A stretch of 64,000 nt of DNA from Volvox africanus (taxonomy: Eukaryota; Chlorophyta; Chlorophyceae; Chlamydomonadales; Volvocaceae): the NCBI GenBank assembly GCA_030268105.1, contig BSDZ01000025.1, positions 1,836,547 through 1,900,546 of the forward strand. The letters are read 5' to 3'. This document shows positions 10,631-21,036 of the stretch, piece by piece. Each line of letters opens with the position of its first letter. The first letter of the stretch is position 1. The translations under genes were made by a program, and so were the position numbers. The notes under the pieces were generated by a model. The model was not told where the DNA came from. It did not search any database and saw nothing but the letters and a program-made list of their open reading frames with translations.

Positions 10631-12146
10631 TCAGACCGCCAGGAACGCAGTCTGCCTGGGAGAGAGACCTATCCAAGACCTATCTGTAGGGACGCTGCAA
10701 GGGAGCTGGAATATATTCGCACACCTACACCCTATTCGTGATACAGCCTGCACGGAACTCCAGTGCACCTGTCGGCAAAACTGAGAGCAAGAACCCAGTG
10801 TGCTGTGGGTTGTGGGGTGTGGGATGGAGCTTGTGTGAGACAGGGAGACACTGCTGCATAGTAGAAATACTGGGCAGGGGGACTTATTGCTGGTCAATAG
10901 CTACTATAAAGGTGAGCGGGAAAACATGTTGATTGGAGTTGAGGAAAGGGCCATCAATGGTGGCTTATTACACTCCTCAACCTTGTGTAGAAAGGTCAAC
11001 ACCTGTCCATACCTTTGGTGAGGCATTTAACAGCAGCAACCTACAGATGGGAGCAGGTAGAACTCATACCACACACACTTGACTTTCATTTAGCATTGCT
11101 GCTGTTTAATAGGTAGGATGGGATACATGCTGGCATGGCCATGCATGCATGCAGGCCGTGGCAGATGTTGTATCCCTCTTCGCTGCTCATGCACTTATCT
11201 GCACGTCTTAACGTTAAGTGCCACGTGCCGAATGCTCACAAGACAGACCAAAACATCCAGACGCGATATCAGGGGCAGCGGAAGTCTTCAGGAGCGAAAA
11301 GGCTACCACTTACAGTCAAAAAGGTGCGATGCAGTGTGTGTGTGTGTTTGGCTATCAGAACCGACACCAGGCGATCATCATCTAACCGGCTCTCAATGCT
11401 CAGGCTTGGCTCGGGCCAATCACAGTGTAATATAGTTCAGTATGATAATATTGACGATAATCCGATAAGAGCTCGGTAAAAGCGTATGCTATCCGGCCGT
11501 TCTCGCAGGTAATCTTCTTGTGATACCAATACACGGTACATATCACACCAGATCGTCCATCCACAAGTGTGATAAGCCCTAGCAGACGTATCAACGATAT
11601 TCTATTCGCATGCAGTATATTTATCATACACAAGCCTTCCCGGCATTTGTTCAATGTGAATGGCCAAGTATCAATGAATGGCCAAGTATCAATGAATGGC
11701 CAACTAACCACTGTGGTTATAGCACTTCTCACACCTATGTGTCGATCATGCCAGCATGGAAGTAATGGTATAACCAAACAGTAAATAATAGTACTTAACA
11801 TGTCATGCCATTTTAATGCTCGTCAACTATGTTTGCCGGCTGGATCCAAACATTTGTTAGTTGGCGCATTAATGATGCAGCTGGCAACACAAGACAAGGA
11901 ATCCCAATTGCATGGATTCCACAATGCATAACTAGCGAAATATATACAGATGTATTTATTGACAGCATTGCATATTTTACGTGTGCTTATCACCTTGTTA
12001 GGTCGCAGCAACCAACACATTGATGATAATCAATCCGTAATACAACAGCAGCCATCACCAGGTGTTAGTGGCTAGGGTGCAGAGTAAAACTGTGTCTGGA
12101 AGGCCAGTTGCCTACCATTGTAGGCCCCCTGCCTCAGAGATCCATT

Positions 12147-12364
12147 GCGTGATTGCGTGATTGTGTGATTGCGTGATTGCGTGATTGCGTGATTGCGAGA
12201 TTGCGTGATTGCGAGATTGCGAAATTGCGTTGTTGCGTTGTTGCGTTGTTGCGTGAGTGCGTTGTTGCGTTGTTGCGTTGTTGTGTTGTTGCGTTGCTGT
12301 GTTGTTGCGTTGTTGCGTTGTTGTGTTGTTGCGTTGCTGTGTTGTTGCGTTGTTGCGTTGTTGC
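12147..12364 (+). repeat. Octamer minisatellite, unit 7
   Basis: 218 bp, about 27 octamers. Confidence 0.95.
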
Positions 12365-12419
12365 GTGCGTGAGTCCGTATGTGGTTGTGGTGCGGCCCTT
12401 TATGCCCTCGTCGTCGTTG

Positions 12420-12490
12420 GCACCAGTGGTATAGTGGTAGCATAGGTCCTTGCCACGGACCAGACCCGAGTTCGATTTTCGGCTGGTGCA
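12420..12490 (+). tRNA. tRNA-Gly(GCC)-like sequence, copy 7 (G:T)
   Basis: Identical to copy 1. Element A begins 337 bp downstream. Confidence 0.85.
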
Positions 12491-12822
12491 TCAGACCGCC
12501 AGGAACGCAGTCTGCCTCGGAGAGAGACCTATCCAAGACCTATCTGTAGGGACGCTGCAAGGGAGCTGGAATATATTCGCACACCTACACCCTATTCGTG
12601 ATCCAGCCTGCACGGAACTCCAGTGCACCTGTCGGCAAAACTGAGAGCAAGAACCCAGTGTGCTGTGGGTTGTGGGACAGGGAGACACTGCTGCATAGTA
12701 GAAATACTGGGCAGGGGGACTTATTGCTGGTCAATAGCTACTATAAAGGTGAGCGGGAAAACATGTTGATTGGAGTTGAGGAAAGGGCCATCAATGGTGG
12801 CTTATTACACTCCTCAACCTTG

Positions 12823-12827
12823 TGTAG
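12823..12827. other. Target-site duplication of element A, left copy
   Basis: TGTAG, repeated at 20300-20304 directly after the 3' LTR. Confidence 0.93.
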
Positions 12828-13651
12828 TGTTGTGCTACGGTTCATTTTCCGCCGACGCGTAGGTCGACGCGATCCTACGAGGCGAAGTGCTTTTGTGATG
12901 AACGCATTGCATATGAATGAATCTGCATGATATAAATGTATTCGTGTACATTTATATATGCATTTGGCATGTTGTCATTATCCATCGCGACATCGCATCA
13001 TGGCAAATCTGCCTAGCATGCATGAAAGCCCGAAGCATTGAAGTGCGCATTATGCTCGTGCTACGAAACGATAAGTAATATTATCTGATATAATATTACT
13101 TCATTTAAGCACACGTTGAGAGCGCCGCACTCGTCGCGATGCATGCCCTGCAACCGGATATCGTTATCCGGACCCTTGCATCATGCGAATGCCGGAAAGG
13201 CTTACACGTTGTTATGCGTAGACATCGCCTAGACGCAGTAGGGTTGTCACATCTAGGATCGGCCTCCTGATGTGAATCGTACGGCATTGCGATGCTGCGA
13301 GTATAACAGATGCGAGGACGGCTAAGGAAGATAAGACATTCGATACCGGAGAACACTTGTGTGTTCTACATTACTATTACTATACGATATTCTACTTAGC
13401 CCGAGCTAAGCCTGAACTTCGCTAATCACCGCCGCGTGATGATTGCTTGCTTCCGGCGCTGACGGCGATTTCGTCCATTGCATCATTCCGATCTGTAAGA
13501 CCGTAAGTTATATCTCTCTTCGTCTTGAAGTCTTCCGCTGTCTCTGTTTGCTCTCGCTTGCCTTGCTGTACTTGCAAGTGCTCGCGCATCGGTGTCGATA
13601 GTCTCCAGACGTGCAGATACTCATGAGCAAACGCGAACGAGAGGTACAACA
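12828..13651 (+). repeat. 5' LTR of element A
   Basis: 824 bp, starting TGTTGTGC and ending GGTACAACA (5-bp inverted ends TGTTG/CAACA). Contains several perfect hairpins: ATATAAATGTA/TACATTTATAT (12930-12957), AAGTAATATTAT/ATAATATTACTT (13073-13101), CCGGATA-TCGT-TATCCGG and CTTAGC-CCGA-GCTAAG. No TATA box or poly(A) signal can be assigned with confidence. Confidence 0.95.
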
Positions 13652-13654
13652 ATT

Positions 13655-13673
13655 TGGTATCGAGACAGGTTCG
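13655..13673 (+). other. Primer binding site, element A
   Basis: TGGTATCGAGACAGGTTCG starts 3 nt after the LTR. TGG would pair with a tRNA CCA end. TGGTATC and CAGGTT..CG match the complement of plant-type initiator tRNA-Met with small differences, so initiator Met is the likely but unproven primer. The motif recurs in elements B, C and D. Confidence 0.7.
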
Positions 13674-13718
13674 TTGCCTAACTGTCTTTCTTTGTCTAAT
13701 CGGAAGTAGGTTCTTTCT

Positions 13719-14152
13719 ATGGCGAGTTCCAGCGACGAACCACGAGGACCGCAAGATACTTTTGCCGAAGACTTAGGCCGCGCCGTTTTGGACGCCGCCG
13801 CTTCCGGTTTGTAATTGTTTAATTGCTTTTGCTTAGATTGCTGCACTTGTTGTGTAAGTGTACGCTCTGAGTCGCAGGTAATCTCAGTGCACCGGCATTG
13901 CTTGCCGCGGCGACTGAGACCGGCGTTCGTCCGGACCAGTTGGCGACTCTCATTGCCCAAACTACGGAGATCAGGACTCAGCTGGGCAATTACTTGCTGA
14001 GTTTGCTGAATCTTCTCAAGAGTACTGTCGGTAGGCTCACCGAATCGCTTTGTACTCTTGCCTTTGCGATAGAAGTCGGCTTCTATTACGCAAACTTAGG
14101 GTATCGTTTCGTGCTTCATGTCCGCGGAACACGACGATACGCCGCACACTAG
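13719..14152 (+). CDS. Possible spliced pre-gag ORF (element A)
   Basis: An ATG at 13719 opens a frame that stops at 13812 unless a short intron is removed. Two GT-AG choices keep the frame: intron 13811-13887 (TTT|GTAATT ... CTCAG|TGC) or 13807-13877 (CCG|GTTTGT ... CGCAG|GTA). The second exon encodes an Ala/Leu-rich helical segment and ends at 14152, overlapping the gag ATG at 14118 in another frame. A further intron ending at TAG (14097-14099) could join this segment to gag, but I find only a weak donor at 14027. All four elements keep this arrangement. Function unknown; it may be an N-terminal extension of Gag or only a leader. Confidence 0.4.
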
Positions 14153-15353
14153 CCTAGCTAGCCAACCCGATTTTGTTGTGGCTGCTAGAGCGCCGGATAG
14201 AGGTCTTGAGACTGTTGGCGTGCGAGCCACTCAAGATCCCCTTTTCCTTCAGACCCCTGCTCACTTAATTGTGCCGCATTCAGCAGCGAATACGAATATG
14301 GACAACACTGCTGGACGAAGGGTTCTGCCATTACCTCAAGCTCGAGGGCATGATGACATCCCTGAGGTGATGAGATTGTCGATTCCCGTTCCTAGGCTCA
14401 ATATTTCGCCGACCGACAAGACACCAGGGCATAGCATAGCCGATGCAACTCGTGCGTACGTGCGTGACGCTAAAAAGTACCTCCAAGCTGTTCATGGTGG
14501 CGATAATGACGGTATCAGGTGTCTCTTCGTTGGTAACACCCTCGAGGGCGCAGCGAAGGACTGGTATCGCAATTGGACCAACGCCCGGGGCAGCTATACT
14601 TTTGACGAGTAAGTCGCCGCTTTGCTCGCACGATTCGCTACTGAGGTTCAAGCACGCGATGTGGAAGCTCGTAACGTTTTGGCAGCCGGTAGCTACCACA
14701 TGCGTCGGGATGAAAATGTACCTGCGTACCAGTCACGCTTCGAAGCACTTGTGACTCCCATTGCTGACCTCACCGAATCTGAGCGTGTCTTTTGGTTTAG
14801 GCGAGGCCTAACGAAACTTTTGGCTAAATGGTGCGCCACTGACTTGGTTGGAGCGCAGATCAAGTCGTATGACGCGTTGGTCGCTTTTGCTAAGGGCGCG
14901 GAGATACGACTTCTTGCCGGCGAGGAAGAAGTCAAGTCTGCCCCTCGTGCAAATGCCGTGCAAGTGCAGGATCCGCTTGGGGAAGCTGTAGCTCTCGACC
15001 AGGACCTCGGCGCGACCCGCCCCACGCCTACTGCCGCGACGCGACGCAGCAACGGGCAACGCAAGGCGCGCGGGGGCGCTAGCTCGGGTGTCCGTGGTAC
15101 AGGAGGAGCAGGTCCGAGCTCGGACCCAGCTAGGAACAGGAAGCGTGGTGGTGCGCCGTCGTCGGCAGCCGCACAGCGTTCCGACCCCAACGCGAAGCTT
15201 ACTCGTACGGACGACACATTTATGCCAAAATGGAATTGCAATCGTTCCGAATTCGAGCGTCGGAAATTGGCCAATGTTTGTCTACGGTGTGCGGAGAATC
15301 ATTCCACGAAGGATTGCCCTCTAATGCCGCCGTTTGTACCTCAGCCGAAATAG
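14118..15353 (+). pseudogene. gag: gag of element A, interrupted by a nonsense codon
   Basis: Corresponds to the 411-aa Gag of elements C and D. ATG at 14118, ending with UAG at 15351-15353. Codon 165 is TAA (14610-14612), where the other elements have TTA or TTG, a single-base change that truncates Gag inside its capsid-like region. The distal part still encodes an Arg-rich linker and a zinc knuckle (C-x2-C-x3-H-x4-C). The frame is otherwise open, so the lesion looks recent. Confidence 0.9.
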
Positions 15354-15392
15354 GGGCTTGCCCGGGTTCCTGCGGAGGGGGCACCACCTGGG
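15351..15392 (+). promoter_or_regulatory. Candidate UAG readthrough signal between gag and pol (element A)
   Basis: The gag stop UAG is followed by GGG, and the same frame stays open into pol. Seven nt after UAG, CCCGGGT (15361-15367) can pair with ACCTGGG (15386-15392) over 7 bp, and a small TCC/GGA hairpin fits within the loop. Murine leukaemia virus uses a comparable layout (UAG-G plus a pseudoknot about 8 nt downstream). The motif is seen in the sequence; readthrough is inferred. Confidence 0.55.
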
Positions 15393-18300
15393 ATTTCTGA
15401 ACTAACGCGTGGTCGGTGGTCATCCTTACGGCCAGCCGTTAAGGCATTGTTGCCTTGTGTACTTGGACACATCGAGCGAGTCATTGCGCGACGCATCACG
15501 CTTGACGGACGCACGGGACTTCTCTGCTTCGACCCGTTGTGTAATTTGTTTACACCTCGCCGTCCCCTGTCGTCTATCGATCTGTCTAACCACGTGGTTT
15601 TGTTCATCCCCTCGTCTCTGCGTGAGATGTCGGAACAGTTGGCCATATACAGGAGATGTAGGCGTCAATATCCAGGCACTGCCGCATGTGTATTACTCCC
15701 TGCTTTCTGTCGGCGCAAGGCAGAGGCATCGTTAAGGGGTATGCGGCATGTCCACCGGTTCGAGCCGGGCACCGTTTTGTTTAATGGTGTGGATCGGGAG
15801 GGTACGCTGGCTCCGTGGCCACACCTATCCTACTCGGTTGACGTTTGGTACGAAGCTCCTGATGGGGGTGCCGTTGGTTACGGACCCGCCTTAAGTGCAC
15901 TGACGTTGTCTGCTGGGCAGTCGCTCGTAGATAACCGTGTCCCTGTGGTTCAGATCGGTTTGAATGGCCGTACTCTGAAGGCACTTGTTGACACCGGTGC
16001 CAGCGACGACTTCATCTCTGTCGCAGAGGTGAATGCGCTGGGGTTGTCCCCAGAGTCGTCTGATTGTCCACAGGTTACCCTTGCTGACGGGGGTAAGCAT
16101 CCCATCGTGGGCAGGATTACCCTTAGCCTATCGTTAGGCCCTTTGCGTGTTGTGACCCGGCCGTACGTGCTGCAGGGCTTAGCAGAGACTGCACCGTACA
16201 TAATGGGGTCGTCGACATTACGACAGTACCGCGCGCGCATCGACATGGAGACCGCAACCCTGCATATGTGCAAGGGTACTCTGTCGATTAAGGTACCTTT
16301 CCTGTCGTTCGAACATGTCACACCAGAGGGGGGCGAAACTGAGGCGGTGCCTATGGTTAATTTCGCTGTGACCGCAATGGCCGCGCGAATCGAACCAGAG
16401 CTAGTCGGGCGTAAGGAGGCCGTCCGTTTGTTACGGAAGGGTGCCCACGGACTGCTTTTGAGGCCGCGGGTGAGCTGTTGTGTCACCACCGCGCAGATTT
16501 CTGCGGATCCTGAGGTTGAGGCCCTACTGTCGCAGTATGAGGACGTCTTTAAAGATATCCCTGGCCTACCACCTATGCGTCCTGTTGATCACACAATCCC
16601 TCTCATGCCTGGAGCGCAGCCTACGGCCCGGCCAATGTACAGGTTGAGTCCATTGGAACTGGACGAGGTGAAGCGCCAGGTGACGGATTTACTCGCGAAG
16701 GGTATGATACGCCCCAGCACATCCCCGTATTCTGCACCGATTTTGTTTGTCGGTAAGAAGGATGGGACCTTGCGCATGTGCATTGATTACCGGGGGTTAA
16801 ATGTGAATACGGTGAAAAATCGCTACCCTTTGCCACGCGTTGACGACCTGTTGGATAAGCTGAAGGGCTCGGCTTATTTTTCCTCAATTGACTTACAACA
16901 GGGCTACAATCAGATTCGCATCGCTGCCTCTGATATCCCGAAAACCGCTTTTCGGACGCCCTTCAGTCACTTTGAGTATACGGTCCTATCGTTTGGTTTG
17001 ACTAATGCCCCTGCGACGTTTCAGGCGGTTATGGACCGAATGTTTAGGCCATTTATCGACAGGTTCGTTGTTTGCTACCTGGATGACATCTTAGTATATT
17101 CTAAGACGCGCGAGGAGCACTTGGAGCATCTGCGGCTCGTGCTCGACGTTATGAGGCGGGAGCAATTGTTTGCTAAACGCGCCAAATGCTTCTGGGCGCA
17201 GCCTCAGGTGGAATATTTGGGCCACATTGTATCTGCCACCGGTGTGAAGATGGACCCGCGGAAGGTCGCCGTGGTTCGCGATTGGCCCGCGCCTCAGAAC
17301 CTCACGGAGCTGCGTAAGTTCCTTGGCTTGACCAATTATTTCCGGAAGTTCATTGAAAAATATTCCATCATTGCGGCCCCGCTTACTAACTTAACTCGCA
17401 AAGGCGTTTTCGTTTCGCTCGAGTCGTGGACGTCGCAATGCCAGCGGGCATTCGAAGAGCTCAAACGAATCATTGCCGAAGATGTCACCCTTGCATTCCC
17501 TGATTACTCGTTGCCATTTCGTGTTGAGGTAGTGTCTGATGCCTCAATATTTGGAAGCGGCGCTGTATTGTTACAGGAAGGGCGACCGATCGCCTTCACG
17601 AGTAAGAAGTTTTCTGGTGCAGAGATTCGCTACACCACCGGGGAACAGGAGCTTCTGGCCGTGCTGCATGCTTTAAAGGAATGGCGCTGTTACCTCGAGG
17701 GACGCCCGTTTACTTTAAAGACTGACCATAAGCCCCTAACGTTTTTGCAAAGCGTTCCGACGTTGAACCGCCGTCAAGCTAGGTGGATGGAATATCTAGC
17801 TAGGTTCAACTGCACCTGGGAGTATATTTCTGGTAAATTGAATATTGCCGATGCTCTCAGTCGACATCCGTCGCTACACGCTGCAATTTTGGCAGCGCCC
17901 GTCGTGCGGCCGCGTAGCGAGGAGGTTCCGATCGCGACGGACCTCGCGGAGCGGTTGAAGGCTGCCTACAGCGCAGACGCCTGGTTCGCGGACCCGGCTA
18001 ATGTAGAAAACCTTCGCAAGCAGAATGGCCTTTGGCTACGGACGGAGGGTGCAGCTACGCAAATCGTCGTTCCGAACGACGACGCGCTACGCTACGACAT
18101 CCTTGCGTGGTTCCACGAGGACCCGTTAGCAGGACACCCTGGTAGCAAGCGATTGATCGACTTGGTGCAACGTTCCTTTTGGTGGCCGCGTTTGGCTAAG
18201 GATGCGGCGAACTTCGTCCAGACATGCAGTCTGTGCCAGCGCAATAAGGCTTTGTCCGGTAAGGGCCATGGGTTGTTGCAACCGTTGCCTGTCCCGGATG

Positions 18301-19415
18301 CGCCTTGGGAAAGTGTTTCCATGGACTTCGTAGTCGCGCTGCCCAAAACTGAGGGGGGATACGATGCGGTGTTCGTAATGGTCGATCGTCTGACTAAGAT
18401 GGTTCACCTAGCACCATGCACATCATCCTGCACGGCTGAGCAAACCGCACGTTTGTTTTTCGATAATGTGGTTCGGTTACACGGGATTCCCAAAAATGTG
18501 ATCTCGGACCGCGGTGGACAGTTCACGTCTAAGTTTTGGGAAGCGCTCTGCAAACTAGTTGGCATGCGCGTCAACCTGAGCACGGCGTATCACCCGCAGA
18601 CTGATGGTCAAACCGAACGCACAAACCGCACGTTGGGTGATATGTTGCGCAATTATGCTGGTCGCACACCACTTGTTTGGGATACATATTTGACTGCGGC
18701 AGAATTCGCGCTTAACAACGCTGTTAACCGCTCTACAGGCAAAAGCCCGTTCTTTCTTAACTACGGGTTTCATCCCGCGCTACCCGTGTGGCGTGAGTTG
18801 GAAGTGAACGTGCCTGCTGCTAAACTTTTTGCCAAGTCTTTTATGTCCCGAATCACAGACGCTAAGTCGTGTTTGGACGCGGCGCAGCAACGAACGACGG
18901 AATACTATAACAAATCCAAGCAGGATGTGACGTTTTCGGAGGGGCAACTCGTGTTGCTAAGTACCAAGAACTTGCGTTCCTTGGCCGACGGATCCCGAAA
19001 ACTCTTACCCCGCTGGATTGGTCCGTATCCTGTCGTGCGCATGGTTGGGAATGTGGCTGTGGAGCTTGCATTGCCCACTGATATGACCATTCACCCCACG
19101 TTTCACGTATCGCTTGTTCGTCCGTATCGTAGTACGGAACCCGTCCCTGAGCCTGCTAATGCCCCCGCAGCGATCGAACCAGTTCCCGAGACCTGGATCG
19201 CTGGTAAACAGAAGTTTTACGATGTGGAGCGGGTGTTAGATTATCGCGCGCGTCGTGTGGGCCGACACCGACGTAAGCGAACAGTACAGGAGTACTTGGT
19301 TAAGTGGACAGGGTATACCGACGAGCACAACTCATGGGAACCGGCACGCAACTTCTCACAGGACATGAAACCCCTGCTCGAAGAAGCCCGCAAACGTGCC
19401 ACGCAAACCCAATGA
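15354..19415 (+). CDS. pol: Pol polyprotein of element A (protease-RT-RNase H-integrase-chromodomain)
   Basis: Open from the codon after the gag UAG to TGA at 19413 (1353 residues). The first in-frame ATG is only at 15627, so synthesis by readthrough is more likely. In order, counting from the codon after UAG: an unassigned N-terminal domain (about 1-190), aspartic protease DTGAS at about 213, RT with YLDD at 575-578, RNase H with SDAS near 729, integrase zinc finger beginning HEDPLAGH near 921, DD35E catalytic triad D991, D1052, E1088, a GPY/F module (WIGPYPV), and a chromodomain (about 1288-1346, YLVKWTGY core). One RT residue differs from C and D (FSH instead of FGH). Because gag is broken upstream, this pol is probably not expressed. 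Confidence 0.93.
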   Translation, partial: GLARVPAEGAPPGISELTRGRWSSLRPAVKALLPCVLGHIERVIARRITLDGRTGLLCFDPLCNLFTPRRPLSSIDLSNHVVLFIPSSLREMSEQLAIYRRCRRQYPGTAACVLLPAFCRRKAEASLRGMRHVHRFEPGTVLFNGVDREGTLAPWPHLSYSVDVWYEAPDGGAVGYGPALSALTLSAGQSLVDNRVPVVQIGLNGRTLKALVDTGASDDFISVAEVNALGLSPESSDCPQVTLADGGKHPIVGRITLSLSLGPLRVVTRPYVLQGLAETAPYIMGSSTLRQYRARIDMETATLHMCKGTLSIKVPFLSFEHVTPEGGETEAVPMVNFAVTAMAARIEPELVGRKEAVRLLRKGAHGLLLRPRVSCCVTTAQISADPEVEALLSQYEDVFKDIPGLPPMRPVDHTIPLMPGAQPTARPMYRLSPLELDEVKRQVTDLLAKGMIRPSTSPYSAPILFVGKKDGTLRMCIDYRGLNVNTVKNRYPLPRVDDLLDKLKGSAYFSSIDLQQGYNQIRIAASDIPKTAFRTPFSHFEYTVLSFGLTNAPATFQAVMDRMFRPFIDRFVVCYLDDILVYSKTREEHLEHLRLVLDVMRREQLFAKRAKCFWAQPQVEYLGHIVSATGVKMDPRKVAVVRDWPAPQNLTELRKFLGLTNYFRKFIEKYSIIAAPLTNLTRKGVFVSLESWTSQCQRAFEELKRIIAEDVTLAFPDYSLPFRVEVVSDASIFGSGAVLLQEGRPIAFTSKKFSGAEIRYTTGEQELLAVLHALKEWRCYLEGRPFTLKTDHKPLTFLQSVPTLNRRQARWMEYLARFNCTWEYISGKLNIADALSRHPSLHAAILAAPVVRPRSEEVPIATDLAERLKAAYSADAWFADPANVENLRKQNGLWLRTEGAATQIVVPNDDALRYDILAWFHEDPLAGHPGSKRLIDLVQRSFWWPRLAKDAANFVQTCSLCQRNKALSGKGHGLLQPLPVPDAPWESVSMDFVVALPKTEGGYDAVFVMVDRLTKMVHLAPCTSSCTAEQTARLFFDNVVRLHGIPKNVISDRGGQFTSKFWEALCKLVGMRVNLSTAYHPQTDGQTERTNRTLGDMLRNYAGRTPLVWDTYLTAAEFALNNAVNRSTGKSPFFLNYGFHPALPVWRELEVNVPAAKLFAKSFMSRITDAKSCLDAAQQRTTEYYNKSKQDVTFSEGQLVLLSTKNLRSLADGSRKLLPRWIGPYPVVRMVGNVAVELALPTDMTIHPTFHVSLVRPYRSTEPVPEPANAPAAIEPVPETWIAGKQKFYDVERVLDYRARRVGRHRRKRTVQEYLVKWTGYTDEHNSWEPARNFSQDMKPLLEEARKRATQTQ

Positions 19416-19437
19416 CCCCTGCAGTCGATGCTGTATG

Positions 19438-19457
19438 ATGCAGCGAGGACGCTGCAT
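19438..19457 (+). other. Hairpin just before the polypurine tract (element A)
   Basis: ATGCAGCG-AGGA-CGCTGCAT, a perfect 8-bp stem with a 4-nt loop, 2 nt upstream of the purine tract. Present in all four elements that keep this end. Confidence 0.75.
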
Positions 19458-19459
19458 AC

Positions 19460-19470
19460 GGGAGGGGGGA
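19460..19470 (+). other. Polypurine tract, element A
   Basis: GGGAGGGGGGA, the expected plus-strand primer, four bases (TAAT) before the 3' LTR. Confidence 0.88.
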
Positions 19471-19474
19471 TAAT

Positions 19475-20299
19475 TGTTGTGCTACGGTTCATTTCCCGCC
19501 GACGCGTAGGTCGACGCGATCCTACGAGGCGAAGTGCTTTTGTGATGAACGCATTGCATATGAATGAATCTGCATGATATAAATGTATTCGTGTACATTT
19601 ATATATGCATTTGGCATGTTGTCATTATCCATCGCGACATCGCATCATGGCAAATCTGCCTAGCATGCATGAAAGCCCGAAGCATTGAAGTGCGCATTAT
19701 GCTCGTGCTACGAAACAATAAGTAATATTATCTGATATAATATTACTTCATTTAAGCACACGTTGAGAGCGCCGCCCTCGTCGCGATGCATGCCCTGCAA
19801 CCGGATATCGTTATCCGGACCCTTGCATCATGCGAATGCCGGAAAGGCTTACACGTTGTTATGCGTAGACATCGCCTAGACGCAGTAGGGTTGTCACATC
19901 TAGGATCGGCCTCCTGATGTGAATCGTACGGCATTGCGATGCTGCGAGTATAACAGATGCGAGGACGGCTAAGCTAAAAAAAGACATTTTATACCGGAGA
20001 ACACTCGTGTGTTCTGTATTACTATTTCTATACACTATTCTACTTAGCCCGAGCTAAGCCTGAACTTCGCTAATCACCGCCGCGTGATGATTGCTTGCTT
20101 CCGGCGCTGACGGCGATTTCGTCCATTGCATCATTCCGATCTGTAAGACCGTAAGTTATATCTCTCTTCGTCTTGAAGTCTTCCGCTGTCTCTGTTTGCT
20201 CTCGCTTGCCTTGCTGTACTTGCAAGTGCTCGCGCATCGGTGTCGATAGTCTCCAGACGTGCAGATACTCATGAGCAAACGCGAACGAGAGGTACAACA
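19475..20299 (+). repeat. 3' LTR of element A
   Basis: 825 bp. Near its right third it differs from its own 5' LTR in a cluster of bases but matches the 3' LTR of element C there, suggesting a patch of gene conversion or recombination. Confidence 0.95.
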
Positions 20300-20304
20300 T
20301 GTAG
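20300..20304. other. Target-site duplication of element A, right copy
   Basis: TGTAG, matching 12823-12827; array sequence resumes at once. Confidence 0.93.
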
Positions 20305-20643
20305 AAAGGTCAACACCTGTCCATACCTTTGGTGAGGCATTTAACAGCAGCAACCTACAGATGGGAGCAGGTAGAACTCATACCACACACACTTGACTTT
20401 CATTTAGCATTGCTGCTGTTTAATAGGTAGGATGGGATACATGCTGGCATGGCCATGCATGCATGCAGGCCGTGGCAGATGTTGTATCCCTCTTCGCTGC
20501 TCATGCACTTATCTGCACGTCTTAACGTTAAGTGCCACGTGCCGAATGCTCACAAGACAGACCAAAACATCCAGACGCGATATCAGGGGCAGCGGAAGTC
20601 TTCAGGAGCGAAAAGGCTACCACTTACAGTCAAAAAGGTGCGA

Positions 20644-20678
<35 letters not shown>

Positions 20679-21036
20679 GCTATCAGAACCGACACCAGGC
20701 GATCATCATCTAACCGGCTCTCAATGCTCAGGCTTGGCTCGGGCCAATCACAGTGTAATATAGTTCAGTATGATAATATTGACGATAATCCGATAAGAGC
20801 TCGGTAAAAGCGTATGCTATCCGGCCGTTCTCGCACGTAATCTTCTTGTGATACCAATACACGGTACATATCACACCAGATCGTCCATCCACAAGTGTGA
20901 TAAGCCCTAGCAGACGTATCAACGATATTCTATTCGCATGCAGTATATTTATCATACACAAGCCTTCCCGGCATTTGTTCAATGTGAATGGCCAAGTATC
21001 AATGAATGGCCAAGTATCAATGAATGGCCAACTAAC

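Larger units (their letters stand above)
9181..11052 (+). repeat. Tandem unit 6 (1872 bp)
   Basis: First unit with an uninterrupted GT run, (GT)13 at 9462-9487. First with GAGCTCGG instead of GAGTTCGG in the mid-unit spacer. Confidence 0.95.
12828..20299 (+). mobile_element. Element A: chromovirus (Ty3/Gypsy) LTR retrotransposon, 7472 bp
   Basis: Complete structure in the order 5' LTR, primer binding site, spliced pre-gag ORF, gag, UAG, pol, polypurine tract, 3' LTR, flanked by TGTAG duplications. Pol carries protease, RT, RNase H, integrase and a C-terminal chromodomain, so it belongs to the chromovirus branch. The LTRs differ at about 15 positions by eye, many in one short patch, more than in the other elements. 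One nonsense codon in gag (14610) should prevent Gag-Pol production, so this copy is probably defective. Same orientation as the tRNA-like sequences. Confidence 0.95.
11053..20366 (+). repeat. Tandem unit 7, interrupted by element A
   Basis: Without element A and one 5-bp target duplication, the unit is about 1837 bp. It has the shortest GT run, (GT)7 at 11334-11347, and is the first unit with the 23-bp deletion just before ACAGGGAGAC downstream of the tRNA-like sequence. Confidence 0.93.

Noticed and set aside
12823..12827. Ty3-like targeting of elements to Pol III start sites
   Set aside because: Elements A and C start more than 300 bp downstream of the nearest tRNA-like sequence, and the other insertions are far upstream. 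None is near the transcription start as in yeast Ty3.
14693..15274. Antisense 193-codon ORFs opposite gag
   Set aside because: Shadow of the GC-rich Arg/Ala-coding linker of gag; no independent start context or domain.
15447..15449. TTG as the start of pol
   Set aside because: The frame is open straight from the gag UAG, and non-ATG initiation there has no support; readthrough fits better.
20367..21036. Unit 8 as a distinct repeat family because its pieces are scattered
   Set aside because: Removing the solo LTR and element B restores one ordinary unit of about 1.86 kb.
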